From: Candidatus Hodarchaeota archaeon
Lineage (GTDB): Archaea > Asgardarchaeota > Heimdallarchaeia > Hodarchaeales > Hodarchaeaceae
Assembly (NCBI GenBank): GCA_016840305.1
Contig: JAEOSP010000518.1
Location: forward strand, 1-26,325
DNA: 26,325 nucleotides
Direction of reading: 5' to 3'
The number at the start of each line of letters is the position of its first letter. Position 1 is the first letter of the stretch. A program made the position numbers and the translations under genes. A model generated the notes under the pieces. The model had not been told where the DNA came from. It ran no database searches and worked only from the letters and a program-made list of their open reading frames with translations. Below are positions 1-8,606 of this stretch, one piece after another.

Positions 1-111
1 ACACACGATAAATTATATTCCCGTAATACAGATTATGCAGAGATGTTCCAGCAATTTGAGAATTTACCTCCAATTCCTGAAGAAATGCTCGTATCAGAGG
101 AGGGTCTATAA
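1..111 (+). CDS. ABC exporter half-transporter, C-terminal fragment
   Basis: This is the last 36 codons of a gene that begins outside the window; frame 1 is open from the first base to the TAA at 109-111. The visible peptide begins THDKLYSRNTDYAEMFQQFE, which matches the end of an ABC-exporter ATPase domain, where the H-loop helix is followed by a 'GTHDEL...Y..' tail. The next gene ends its ATPase domain with the same element (GTHAELINREGPYRKLYY), so the two look like paralogous half-transporters. The stop codon abuts the next start with no spacer, and the next gene's Shine-Dalgarno site lies inside this coding sequence. This indicates translational coupling and probably a heterodimer. Substrate is unknown. 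Confidence 0.75.
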   Translation, partial: THDKLYSRNTDYAEMFQQFENLPPIPEEMLVSEEGL

Positions 112-1956
112 ATGGCTTGGCATCTATATGGCGCTCTTAACGCTGCTAAGTGGGATAAACAATATACTGAACGACAAATTATCAGTCGAGTTCTGCCTTA
201 TTTGAGAAATCATAGTAGGTATTTGACATTGGTAATAGTCTTTTCTCTTCTCAGCGCGCTTGTATCAATAATCGTCCCAATAGGATTAGCGTTGGGGTTA
301 GATCAACTCTTTAAATCACCAGAGGAACGAAATTTAACAATTATTATTCTATCTACTGTAGGTTATCTGGCTCTTCTCACTCTAGAGTGGATACTAACAT
401 ATATATCAACGGTTAATAGCCAGAAATTGCAGTCACATGTTACATACGATTTGAGAAAAGAAATTTTTTCCAGGGTCAATAAACATGAAATTGCTTTCTT
501 TGATCAAAATAAAACTGGAAAAATAATGTCACGAATTTCTGGTGATACTTTTCAGCTTGGTGGAGTATTAACCTCCATGATTGATCTGGGATCAGTTATT
601 TTACGAGCTACACTAATTTTAGTGACAATGCTTTTACTTCAATGGCAATTAACACTCATTTCGTTGATTATTTTCCCAATTCTATTTGGGACCATCTCTG
701 CTTTTCGATCAATCTTTCGAAATGCCTCATTACTTCAAAGACGTGCAGAGGCGTCAATTAATTCGGTTGTAGAAGAGCAAATCTCTGGTATACAGATCAC
801 CAAATCTTTTGGCCAGGAGAAAACTGTGCTCGATAATTTTGGTATCCTCCAAAAAAAGAAAGTGAAAATTAATATTAGGCAAGCAACGCTGTTTCGCGTA
901 GTTGGACCATTATTTGATTTGATTTCAGCTATTGGTTTATTTCTTCTTCTTGTTACTGGAGGTAATTCAATTCTCACAGGAGCTTTAACAGCAAGTTTAT
1001 TGTATGTTTTCATTACGTACTTGAGGCAATTATTCCAACCCCTCATTGCTCTATCAACATTTTATGCAACACTTCAAGGAGGATTTGCTGCAGGTGAGAG
1101 AATTTTTTCTCTAATGGATGTACCACTGAGTATGTATTCAAAGGATCAGATACCATGTCCACCTCTTAAAGGTGAAATTGACTTTCAAAATGTAAATTTT
1201 GAATATAAGAAGAATGAGCCAATTTTGACAAACTTGGATCTTCACATTCCTGCAGGACAAACGATAGCTATAGTAGGTCCTACAGGAGCAGGTAAAACTA
1301 CAATTGCTTCTCTACTTGCTAGGTTCTATGAATATACTGGTGGAGAAATCGTTTTAGATGCAAAATGGTGCTTAAAAAACTTAGATGCAGATAGCTTACG
1401 GAATCAAATTGGATTTGTCCTCCAAGAACCATTTCTATTTTCTGGAACAATTCGAGAAAATATAATGCTTGGTTCTCCTAATGCGGACGAAAACCAACTT
1501 CAATGGGCGTTACATGCTGTAAATGCTGATTCATTTATAAAATTATTACCCAAAGGACTTGATACTCCCATTCGTGAAAGAGGAAGAGGTTTATCGCAAG
1601 GACAAAGACAGTTACTTTCTTTGGCTCGAATTCTACTTAAAGACCCTCGTATTCTCCTACTTGATGAGGCGACGGCTTCGGTCGATGCATATACAGAATA
1701 TATGATTCAAAAAGCTTTAAATACTGTCTTTTCAAACCGAACCACTATCGTTATTGCTCATAGACTAAGTACGATCTTAAATGCAGATCGAATAATTGTA
1801 TTAGATGATGGAAAAATTGTTGATCAAGGAACTCACGCAGAATTGATTAATAGAGAAGGCCCCTACCGAAAACTCTACTATACATATTATGCTCATCAGG
1901 GAACTTTACAAAGGATAAAATTAGAGGAAAAATCTGTTGCTTCTACAGCTCTTTAG
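112..1956 (+). CDS. ABC exporter half-transporter (membrane domain fused to ATPase)
   Basis: A 614-residue type IV ABC exporter (MdlB/LmrCD-like) with a six-helix membrane domain at about residues 35-325 and an ATPase domain at about 355-590. Visible ATPase motifs are Walker A GPTGAGKTT (389-397), Q-loop LQEPFLFSGTIREN, signature LSQGQ (494-498), Walker B ILLLDE (514-519) with the catalytic Glu at 519, D-loop SVDA, and switch His at 550 in IAHRLST. All catalytic residues are present, so this half should hydrolyse ATP. The start is firm: GAGGAGGG at 97-104 precedes the ATG by 7 bases, and the previous gene stops at 111. It most likely pairs with that upstream half-transporter at the cytoplasmic membrane to export a lipid, drug or peptide; nothing here fixes the substrate. 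It converges on surE with 20 bases between the stops. Confidence 0.93.
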   Translation: MAWHLYGALNAAKWDKQYTERQIISRVLPYLRNHSRYLTLVIVFSLLSALVSIIVPIGLALGLDQLFKSPEERNLTIIILSTVGYLALLTLEWILTYISTVNSQKLQSHVTYDLRKEIFSRVNKHEIAFFDQNKTGKIMSRISGDTFQLGGVLTSMIDLGSVILRATLILVTMLLLQWQLTLISLIIFPILFGTISAFRSIFRNASLLQRRAEASINSVVEEQISGIQITKSFGQEKTVLDNFGILQKKKVKINIRQATLFRVVGPLFDLISAIGLFLLLVTGGNSILTGALTASLLYVFITYLRQLFQPLIALSTFYATLQGGFAAGERIFSLMDVPLSMYSKDQIPCPPLKGEIDFQNVNFEYKKNEPILTNLDLHIPAGQTIAIVGPTGAGKTTIASLLARFYEYTGGEIVLDAKWCLKNLDADSLRNQIGFVLQEPFLFSGTIRENIMLGSPNADENQLQWALHAVNADSFIKLLPKGLDTPIRERGRGLSQGQRQLLSLARILLKDPRILLLDEATASVDAYTEYMIQKALNTVFSNRTTIVIAHRLSTILNADRIIVLDDGKIVDQGTHAELINREGPYRKLYYTYYAHQGTLQRIKLEEKSVASTAL

Positions 1957-1976
1957 GTTGTTCAAGCGACGTATTT

Positions 1977-2807
1977 TTACTTTAGTAGAAAATTGAGAAT
2001 CTTCCTTGATTCATTTATACCAGCATCAAATTTTAAGGTAATAGGCGTGATACTGATCATTTTCTTTTTAAGAACAGTATGTACATCTGTTCCTTCTGGA
2101 AAGTTAGCCACACGATTTCCCCAAATCCAAAAATAATCAACTCCGCGAGGATCTTTCTTTTTAATAGTATAGTCTACATATTTGATAGGAGAAAGTGAAA
2201 CTATTTCTAAAGGTGTGTTTAGAGTTACTGTATCTGGAAAATTAACATTCAGGAAAGCTACATCTTCTGGCAGACCATACTTCAAAACTTTTTCAATTAT
2301 CTTACATGCGATCTTGGCAACAATTTCATATTCCTTAATTGGTTGCCGATCATCGAAAAATAGGTGATCATGTACAGCTAAAGAAAAAGCGATTGCAGGG
2401 TGACCAAGGAGCGCTGCTTCAAATGCCACAGCGCAAGTACCAGACGTTAGCAAAGAATGAGCAGAAGTATTCTCGCCTGCATTTATACCTGCTACAACAA
2501 GATCATAAGGTGGTAGATCGGTTTGTGAACGCTCATGAATACCATGGATGACCGCATCTGCTGGAGTACCTGTGATTCTCCATCCGCTTTCACCATCTAA
2601 ATATGATAATGGAATTTCTTCTACGCGGATTGGTTCATCGAACGTGATGGCTTTTCCTACTCCTGATCGTTGAGTTCTTGGAGCAATAACTGTCAGATTG
2701 TAGTCCCTTGAGCGTATTTCTTTTGCTAAACATTTAATCCCCTGTGAATATATTCCGTCGTCAGCAGAAAGAAGGATATTAGGGCTTTTTTTATTCTGAT
2801 CTTGCAT
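1977..2807 (-). CDS. surE: 5'/3'-nucleotidase SurE
   Basis: A 276-residue SurE-family phosphatase, which hydrolyses nucleoside monophosphates and related phosphate esters in the cytoplasm using a divalent metal. Family hallmarks in order are the N-terminal ILLSADDG (11-18) with metal-binding Asp16 and Asp17, APRTQRSGVG with metal-site Ser48, GTPADAVIHG, and VVAGINAGEN with Asn109, followed by TSGTCAVAFEAALLGHPAIAFS. The usual motif is TNDDG; here the Asn before the Asp pair is Ala15, an unusual substitution, though the known metal ligands are kept. Length is normal. The ATG at 2807 is nine codons before the first beta strand, as in homologues. It is a single gene, divergent from the DUF3160 gene and convergent with the ABC exporter. 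SurE identity is secure; full activity is likely but the A15 change leaves some doubt. Confidence 0.93.
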   Translation of the reverse strand: MQDQNKKSPNILLSADDGIYSQGIKCLAKEIRSRDYNLTVIAPRTQRSGVGKAITFDEPIRVEEIPLSYLDGESGWRITGTPADAVIHGIHERSQTDLPPYDLVVAGINAGENTSAHSLLTSGTCAVAFEAALLGHPAIAFSLAVHDHLFFDDRQPIKEYEIVAKIACKIIEKVLKYGLPEDVAFLNVNFPDTVTLNTPLEIVSLSPIKYVDYTIKKKDPRGVDYFWIWGNRVANFPEGTDVHTVLKKKMISITPITLKFDAGINESRKILNFLLK

Positions 2808-3028
2808 ATTTTTTGTCTATTCTTCTTCACTTCATTAAAATTATGTGGAAAAAACCTAATTTGATCTTATTAGATTCAAATACACTATCTGTTCGAAAAG
2901 TGGTACATGCTGTCCAAATTTGTACACACGCATTCCTATCTTATTAAAAAGCGTTCTATTCTATAGTATTTTATATCTTGGAAATAAAAGTGATGTACAG
3001 AAGATTTTGATTAAAAGGTGTGAAAAGT

Positions 3029-5236
3029 ATGAAAATAAATAATAAAATCAGAAATCTAAGCCTTATTTCCTCCCTTTCGGGTGGAATTATTGTTTTGCTT
3101 GTTTCAATTATTGCATTGAACTTCTTTAATCCCTTAGGATTATTCCCATCGAATAGTGAATTTAACGGTAATTCTATAATTATAGGTACAGCTGCTCAAC
3201 ATAAAATTGAAGAAAATGTTCAAACTAATTTTGCTACCTATTCTCCAATGACTCAGTCTTATCAGCCACAAATTACTCCGACAGCCATCAAATCCGATCT
3301 CTCAAATGTTGATTTACAAGGATTAGAGATTCCTGCTGAAATAATACCTTATCTGGAGGAATTTGGATTCGCTCTTGTCGATGAAGGATATGAAGATATT
3401 TACAAGATTTATAATGATGATCCTGATGATAATTTCCCTCACTTTGTCACTACTGATCTGTGTTTACACGCTTATCATATCATGTATGATATCAGTTTAA
3501 GAATTCTAGAAGGTACACACTTCAGTGATGATTTTGAAACAATGTTAATGACATTACAAACAGAACAGAAAAATCTTAAAAACAGTGTAACTGAAAGTAG
3601 TGTTCTTACTGCATTAAATAAGAATATTGCTTATCTAACTGTTATGCTCTATTTAATTGATAATACAACTGTCATTCCAGGTGAAGTCGAGGATCTTGTA
3701 AATTCTGAATTAGATAATATTAATGCTGAGGTACCAAGTGATTCAGCAATTTTTGGGTATGAAGAGGATTTTACACAATATAAGGTTCGGGGACATTATA
3801 CACGTAATGAGATTCTATCAAATTACTTTAAAGCCATGATGTATGCAGGGCGAATGGGTTTTCTACTACAAAGCCCAACTGGTGAGCTAGAAATGGGGAT
3901 TGAACACACACGAATGGCCTTGCTACTTATATCCTCCTTTAATGCTACTATAGATTCTGATACAGTTTGGAACTTATGGGATCGTGTGTATCAACCAACT
4001 GCCTTTTATGTAGGTGCAAGTGATGATTTGACTCCATTAGAATATTATGAAATTTGGGATAAATACAATTGTCCTGAAGGTGATCTTTTAGCTGATGAAG
4101 CTCTAATTCAGAATATTATGAATGAAGCAAAAACTTATAGAAGACCACAGATTAATTCAATGTTTATCTATGATAGCTTCGAATTTGAAGAAGTTTCCCA
4201 AGGATTTCGATTAATGGGCCAAAGATTTATCCCTGATTCGTATATTTTTCAACAGTTAGTACATGATAAGGTCACAACTCGCCTTCTACCAAATGGTTTA
4301 GATGTTTTCTCAGTTTTTGGAAGCTCTCGTGCTGCTTATCATCTTCAATCTGAAAATACTAGCTATTCTGATTACAATTCCCAGATAATAAAACTTCGAT
4401 CAGAATTTAGTAACTTAACTGATTCTGATTGGACTCAAAATCTTTATTGGCTTTGGTTATATTCTTTATTCCCATTATTAACACCCCCTACTCAAGGATA
4501 TCCTGGATTCATGCTTAGTGATGCTTGGATGGACAAATCTCTAATGACTACAATGGGCTCTTGGGCTGAACTGAGACATGATACAATTCTTTATGCTAAA
4601 CAATCGTATACAGAGTTTAGAGGTATGCCGGAGATCTATAATGGTTTTGTAGAACCTTATCCAGAGTTATATGCCAGACTCGGGAGTCTTGTACGACTTA
4701 TGAAGAATGGATTGGATACCAGAGATTTAAGCATTGAAGGATTTAATAATAAATTTGACTCTTTAATTACAATATTTGACCGACTTGTCGATATCAGCAT
4801 AAAAGAGCTAGAGAATAGAGTTCTAAATGAAAGTGATATTATTTTTATTGACCAAGTTGCAGGAGAAATCGAAGGAATAGCTAGTTTTGTTAATCCTGAA
4901 GCAGATCCTTGGGTAAGCGAAGCTGATGATAGAATGGCGATTATTGCTGATGTACATACAGACCCCAACACTGCACAAGTATTAGAAGTTGGGACAGGTA
5001 ATCCCTATACTATTTACGTAATTGTACAAGATGTTAAAGGTAAATTACGATTGACCAAAGGCGGAACATTTTCCTATTATGAATTTAACCAACCCATGTC
5101 AAATCGTCTCAGTGATGAAGAATGGCAAACAATGTTGGATACAAATCCCCCTGCGGTTCCTGAATGGATATCAAATTCTTTACATATTCATGTATCTAGT
5201 ACCATTCTGATTGCAGCTTCAAAAGAAGATTGGTAA
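3029..5236 (+). CDS. Secreted/membrane-anchored DUF3160 protein
   Basis: A full-length DUF3160 protein of 735 residues; the family has no known biochemical function. An N-terminal hydrophobic segment (about residues 14-33) after a Lys/Arg-rich start acts as a signal peptide or anchor, so the body should be outside the cell. Conserved blocks are easy to see: FVTTDLCLHAYHIMYD (139-154), GQRFIPDSYIFQQLV, LPNGLDVFSVFGSSRAAY, MTTMGSWAELRHDTILYAKQ, GFVEPYPELYARL and the C-terminal YYEFNQPMSNRLSDEEW. The ATG at 3029 is preferred over the GTG at 3020 because AAAGGTG at 3014-3020 is then a properly spaced Shine-Dalgarno site. A TATA-like TTTTATATC lies near 2969-2977. A poly-T terminator follows. No partner gene is obvious; the next gene downstream is a membrane-bound winged-helix regulator. 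Confidence 0.9.
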   Translation: MKINNKIRNLSLISSLSGGIIVLLVSIIALNFFNPLGLFPSNSEFNGNSIIIGTAAQHKIEENVQTNFATYSPMTQSYQPQITPTAIKSDLSNVDLQGLEIPAEIIPYLEEFGFALVDEGYEDIYKIYNDDPDDNFPHFVTTDLCLHAYHIMYDISLRILEGTHFSDDFETMLMTLQTEQKNLKNSVTESSVLTALNKNIAYLTVMLYLIDNTTVIPGEVEDLVNSELDNINAEVPSDSAIFGYEEDFTQYKVRGHYTRNEILSNYFKAMMYAGRMGFLLQSPTGELEMGIEHTRMALLLISSFNATIDSDTVWNLWDRVYQPTAFYVGASDDLTPLEYYEIWDKYNCPEGDLLADEALIQNIMNEAKTYRRPQINSMFIYDSFEFEEVSQGFRLMGQRFIPDSYIFQQLVHDKVTTRLLPNGLDVFSVFGSSRAAYHLQSENTSYSDYNSQIIKLRSEFSNLTDSDWTQNLYWLWLYSLFPLLTPPTQGYPGFMLSDAWMDKSLMTTMGSWAELRHDTILYAKQSYTEFRGMPEIYNGFVEPYPELYARLGSLVRLMKNGLDTRDLSIEGFNNKFDSLITIFDRLVDISIKELENRVLNESDIIFIDQVAGEIEGIASFVNPEADPWVSEADDRMAIIADVHTDPNTAQVLEVGTGNPYTIYVIVQDVKGKLRLTKGGTFSYYEFNQPMSNRLSDEEWQTMLDTNPPAVPEWISNSLHIHVSSTILIAASKEDW

Positions 5237-5249
5237 ATTGCTGATTTCA

Positions 5250-5276
5250 TTTTTTTTTACCTTTCTCCCTTTTTTT
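5250..5276 (+). terminator. Poly-T transcription terminator after DUF3160 gene
   Basis: Two T runs, nine Ts at 5250-5258 and seven at 5270-5276, lie 14-40 bases after the DUF3160 stop. Archaeal RNA polymerase terminates at U-tracts without needing a hairpin, and none is visible here. The following gene starts at 5385 and probably has its own promoter. Confidence 0.6.
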
Positions 5277-5384
5277 CTTATTGATTCTTTTACCTTTATC
5301 ACTGGGTATTTATTTGATATTGAAATTATAATTTTCATGAAAGACTGTTATCCTAATTTGACATGATAAAGATGGGTAATATCG

Positions 5385-5834
5385 ATGGAAGAAAAACCTC
5401 AACATTTAGAAGATCTTTTGCAAGGAAAGACTATTAAAATTTATTGGTTTCTCCTTACTCACGGTGAAAGTGGAATTCGTGAAATTTCACGTTGTCTCAA
5501 AGTATCTTCTCCATCAACAATTTCCTATCATATGAACAAATTAATAGAGGCGGGATTGGTCGAGAAATCAGCAGATGACAAATACCTAGTTGGAGAAACA
5601 GTTCAATCAGGTGTTCTTGGACTCTACACCAAAATTGGGACTTTAATGATTCCTAGAATGATTTTCTACATTTCTCTATTTGTTTTCGGGCTTATTATCT
5701 ATTTATTACTTATCTTTAGTCGAAGTGTACCAGCAATTTTTGTTGAAGATTTTTTATGCCTTTTTTTCTTAATTAGTGGTGTTTCCTTTTTTTCCTATGA
5801 GACATATCGTATTTGGTCAATGAAACCAATTTGA
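5385..5834 (+). CDS. Membrane-anchored winged-helix regulator (two C-terminal TM helices)
   Basis: A 149-residue protein with an ArsR-like winged helix-turn-helix at about residues 12-70 and two membrane helices at about 88-110 and 117-138. The DNA-binding part reads as helix 'GIREISRCLKV', recognition helix 'SPSTISYHMNKLIEAGLV' and a short wing ending 'DDKYLVGE'. The layout places the DNA-binding domain in the cytoplasm, tethered to the membrane, which suggests direct coupling of an envelope signal to transcription. The ATG at 5385 has a weak GGGT 7 bases upstream. An AT-rich element AAATTATAATTT near 5322-5333 could be its TATA box, with a 10-bp palindrome TTTCATGAAA (5333-5342) just after it. 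The target genes are unknown; the adjacent DUF3160 gene or itself are candidates. Confidence 0.8.
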   Translation: MEEKPQHLEDLLQGKTIKIYWFLLTHGESGIREISRCLKVSSPSTISYHMNKLIEAGLVEKSADDKYLVGETVQSGVLGLYTKIGTLMIPRMIFYISLFVFGLIIYLLLIFSRSVPAIFVEDFLCLFFLISGVSFFSYETYRIWSMKPI

Positions 5835-5899
5835 TACCAATATGATTCAAAAAAGATGAAGTTTCTTATGGGGAAAAAAAGGAGAGAATAAGGAACGGT

Positions 5900-6267
5900 T
5901 TAATTCCTGTTTTTCTTACTAGTGAAGACAACAGCTGTTCCAAGGAAAAACAAGATAGTAAGTAAGTCTGGAAAAGATCCAGATTTGGGAACAGTAGCTC
6001 CAGTCAGAGTAGCACTCACCTCATTGGAGAAAACACTCTCACCTATCGCATTAATGGCTGTCACAACGTAGTAAAATGTTGTTTCCCCGAGAACAAGGGT
6101 GTCATTATAAATAGTGCTTCCAAGCTTTGGTCTTGGAGATTATCTAGATCTTTCTCTTGTAACTCAATGTTTTTGGTAATACTTCCAATACTTCCTACTA
6201 GAAGTAAACTAAGGACCATAATCATAATAAAATTAGTTTTCATACGTAATTTAGTCATTCCGCTCAC
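5900..6267 (-). pseudogene. Remnant of a secreted fibronectin type III protein
   Basis: Two pieces of one former gene lie in different frames. The 5' piece starts at 6267 (GTG), 6258 or 6243 (ATG) and encodes a signal-peptide-like stretch, KTNFIMIMVLSLLLVGSIGS, then runs to a stop at 6061. The 3' piece, open from 6139 to the stop at 5900 in a shifted frame and lacking a start, encodes the second half of a fibronectin type III domain (GSTIYNDTLVLGETTFYYVV, then TAINAIGESVFSNEVSATLT). A linker, a C-terminal membrane helix (DLLTILFFLGTAVVF) and a basic tail follow. The first half of the domain is missing, so there was a deletion as well as a frameshift near 6110-6140. A TATA-like TTTAATATA on the minus strand (6278-6287) looks intact, so the remnant may still be transcribed. 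An assembly error could explain the frameshift but not the missing half-domain. Confidence 0.7.
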
Positions 6268-6332
6268 ATTCCACTCAATATATTAAAAGTGCATATTTCA
6301 GATTATCCAAGTATTTTCCATTTTGGATTGGT

Positions 6333-6346
6333 AAAAATTTAAATAA
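6333..6346 (+). promoter_or_regulatory. TATA box of the thymidylate-kinase-like gene
   Basis: AAAATTTAAATAAC sits 27-40 bases before the ATG at 6373. With the usual archaeal spacing the transcript would start about 5-10 bases before the ATG or at it, and no Shine-Dalgarno site is visible, which fits a leaderless or nearly leaderless mRNA. Confidence 0.5.
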
Positions 6347-6372
6347 CTTTTTTTCATCTCACAAATTCAGTC

Positions 6373-6969
6373 ATGGATATACGTAAACCCCTATTTATTG
6401 TAGTAGACGGAGGAGATGGATCAGGTAAGGATACACAGGCTAGATTAGTCAAAAGATACTTCAAACGCAGGGGTTATACATCAATCCGTATTCGTAGTCA
6501 TCCTGCTGTTGATAACTACTTTGGCCGTCAAGCAAGAAAAGCCTTGGAATCTGAAGGAAAGAAAGGTCATCTATTAGCTGCGGTATTTTATACATTCGAT
6601 GTAATTCGTTCATTAGTGAAGTACTATCGTCACGATGATGAAGTGATCATCTTTGTACGTTATTTACTTGGTGTCTGTTACTTACCACGCATTTTAGTAA
6701 TGTCTGGCTATAACTTATTTGCCAGTATGTTGCCTACTAGCGAGTTTTTCTTCTATTTAGATGTGAGTCCTGAAGTTGCCCGTCAGCGTATTTCAAATCG
6801 AGGAGGTACTGAGGAAATGTTTGAGAATCTACCCCGGTTACGAAAAATGCAAAGAAAAATGAGATATATAACCAATCTCAAGGACTGGTACATTATCAAT
6901 GGGGATGAATCTCAAGAATTAGTGTGGTTTCAAATAAAAAGGATACTAGATGAAACTTTCAATTTTTAG
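6373..6969 (+). CDS. Thymidylate kinase-like P-loop kinase
   Basis: A 198-residue nucleoside-monophosphate-kinase fold most like thymidylate kinase, which phosphorylates dTMP to dTDP. The P-loop is GGDGSGKDT (13-21), with Asp20 directly after the Lys where Thr or Ser is usual. The lid region is RQRISNRGGTEEMFE (137-151) and length is right for Tmk. The signature D-R-Y/F-x-x-S of true thymidylate kinases is changed: here it is FVRYLLG (94-100), so the Asp is Val95 and the Ser is missing. In Tmk this Asp-Arg pair contacts the nucleotide substrate. The protein may therefore belong to a divergent subfamily with a different phosphate acceptor, and a strict 'tmk' label is not safe. It stands alone, with its own TATA box, followed by a TPR gene with a separate leader. 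Confidence 0.75.
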   Translation: MDIRKPLFIVVDGGDGSGKDTQARLVKRYFKRRGYTSIRIRSHPAVDNYFGRQARKALESEGKKGHLLAAVFYTFDVIRSLVKYYRHDDEVIIFVRYLLGVCYLPRILVMSGYNLFASMLPTSEFFFYLDVSPEVARQRISNRGGTEEMFENLPRLRKMQRKMRYITNLKDWYIINGDESQELVWFQIKRILDETFNF

Positions 6970-7127
6970 GATAAGAAAATAAATCGCTACTTATGTATTA
7001 ACTGTAGTTTTTTTGATTGATTTGAAGGGAAGAACTAAAAATCCCTTTATCTCCTGAAAATCTTTTGGATAAGTTTTACTTCTATATCTATTACACAAAT
7101 TCAATAGTGTTAAATAATTGAAGCGTG

Positions 7128-8528
7128 ATGTCAAACTTAATGAAACCATCAGAAGTTTTATCGAACATAGCACAATTTGTAGCCCAAGGAAAATATGATA
7201 AAGCGCTAGCAAGCTTGAAGCAGTTAGAAAATACCATTGGATTAACTACTGAGGAAAGAATTGATATTTTGCTTCATAAAATCCAGATTAACCTTCAAAA
7301 AGGTGAATACGCGAAAGCATATGCGCATACTGAAACCGCACTAGATCTAAGTCCCCTATTACCTATATACACACTAGATATCTTATTTAAACGTTCACTT
7401 GTATTATTATTTCAAGGAGAAATAGTAGAGAGTGTACAAACATTAGATAACTGTGAGGAGATTATTGAAAACCTCAATCCTGACTCCCAGGATGTAAAAA
7501 AAAGAAAATCTCACCTTTATTTTCGTAAAGGGCAGAATTTTGTAAATAAAAATAAACTTAACGAGGCTTCAGCTTATATACAGAAGAGTATAACTCTCGC
7601 AGAGGAAGTTAATGCTCTTGAAGAAAAGGCATTGTCTCAATTCGTCTTGGGCGCAATTTTATGGTTACAAGGAGATTTAGATAACGCTATTGAAAATTAT
7701 CAACAAGCATTGGCAGTTGCCAAGCAATATGAACTTAAATATTATATTGGTAATTGTTTAGCCAGTATCGGGGAAATTAATTACTGGAAAGGAAATTATG
7801 AAGAAGCATTAAGTTATTATCATGAAGCACTTTCAAATTATGAAGCCCTTGATGGAAGAAATTCAATTCCGTTTGTAGTTACGCTATTCATGATAATTAC
7901 CGTTTTAATTGATACTAAATCTCTTGAAGAAGCAACTAGTTATTTTGATCAAATAGCTCATATTGAAAAAGATTCTAACAATGCAATAATCAAGAATTAT
8001 CGCCAATTGGCAGAAGGAATAATCCTTAAGCAAAACCCGCGTATTAAGGAAAAAGTTAAAGCACAAGAAATATTTAAGAAATTGATTACTAATGAGAGCC
8101 TTTTTTTTGATTTGAAAGTTATAGCAACGCTAAATTATTGTGAGATATTGATTGAGGAGCTGAAACTTTATGGAGCAACAGACGTTCTCAAACAAGTAAA
8201 ATCGTTAATCACAGAGCTTCATGAAACTGCAACAAACAAGCAAAGTCCTCAATTGATGGTTCAATCATTATTGCTTAAAGCCAAATTATTGTTGGTAGAG
8301 GGTAATCTAGAGGATACAGAGAAGGTATTATTACAAGCAAGAGAAAAAGCTGCTGAAATTGGATTAATTCAACTAGAGAATAAGATAAACTATGAGATAG
8401 ATACCTTCCATGATGAATTAAACAAATGGACAGTCTTGGTTAAACAAGCCTCGTTAATTGATCGCCTTGAAGAAGCTCAAATTAAAAAGTATATTCGAGA
8501 TGCTCAGAAAATTATCCGTTCCAATTAA
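7128..8528 (+). CDS. Tetratricopeptide repeat (TPR) protein
   Basis: A soluble, all-helical protein of 466 residues with no signal peptide or membrane helix. TPR units are clear at about residues 129-162 (HLYFRKGQNFVNKNKLNEAS), 169-202 (SQFVLGAILWLQGDLDNAIE) and 207-240 (CLASIGEINYWKGNYEEALS), each with the helix-turn-helix pattern of small and aromatic residues. Degenerate repeats extend through the rest. TPR arrays are scaffolds for protein-protein contacts; nothing here shows the partner. The start is uncertain: GTG 7125, ATG 7128 and ATG 7140 are in frame, and none has a good Shine-Dalgarno site. I use the first ATG. The gene converges on the alpha-mannosidase gene, with a stem-loop region between the stops. 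Confidence 0.85.
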   Translation: MSNLMKPSEVLSNIAQFVAQGKYDKALASLKQLENTIGLTTEERIDILLHKIQINLQKGEYAKAYAHTETALDLSPLLPIYTLDILFKRSLVLLFQGEIVESVQTLDNCEEIIENLNPDSQDVKKRKSHLYFRKGQNFVNKNKLNEASAYIQKSITLAEEVNALEEKALSQFVLGAILWLQGDLDNAIENYQQALAVAKQYELKYYIGNCLASIGEINYWKGNYEEALSYYHEALSNYEALDGRNSIPFVVTLFMIITVLIDTKSLEEATSYFDQIAHIEKDSNNAIIKNYRQLAEGIILKQNPRIKEKVKAQEIFKKLITNESLFFDLKVIATLNYCEILIEELKLYGATDVLKQVKSLITELHETATNKQSPQLMVQSLLLKAKLLLVEGNLEDTEKVLLQAREKAAEIGLIQLENKINYEIDTFHDELNKWTVLVKQASLIDRLEEAQIKKYIRDAQKIIRSN

Positions 8529-8578
8529 TTCCCTCAAAACATGTCCGATGATTTAATCCTCAAAAATTGTGAGGGAAT
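8528..8578. terminator. Inverted repeat between convergent genes
   Basis: ATTCCCTCA (8528-8536) and TGAGGGAAT (8570-8578) are perfect 9-bp complements with a 33-base loop. Nested within, CCTCA (8558-8562) and TGAGG (8570-8574) can form a compact 5-bp hairpin with a 7-base loop. The element begins on the last base of the TPR stop codon and ends 28 bases before the end of the opposing alpha-mannosidase gene. It is a candidate bidirectional terminator or mRNA 3'-end structure; there is no strong U-tract. Confidence 0.4.
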
Positions 8579-8606
8579 ATTTAGCATTCTTAATCCTTCT
8601 ATGTTA

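Noticed and set aside
2859..2881. Imperfect dyad ATTTGATCT...AGATTCAAAT between surE and the DUF3160 gene
   Set aside because: It needs a bulged base, is not placed against a clear TATA box of either gene, and is within chance expectation.
6991..7212. Minus-strand open frame across the region before the TPR gene
   Set aside because: It starts inside the TPR coding sequence, has no recognisable product and no translation signal; the TPR frame explains its larger part.
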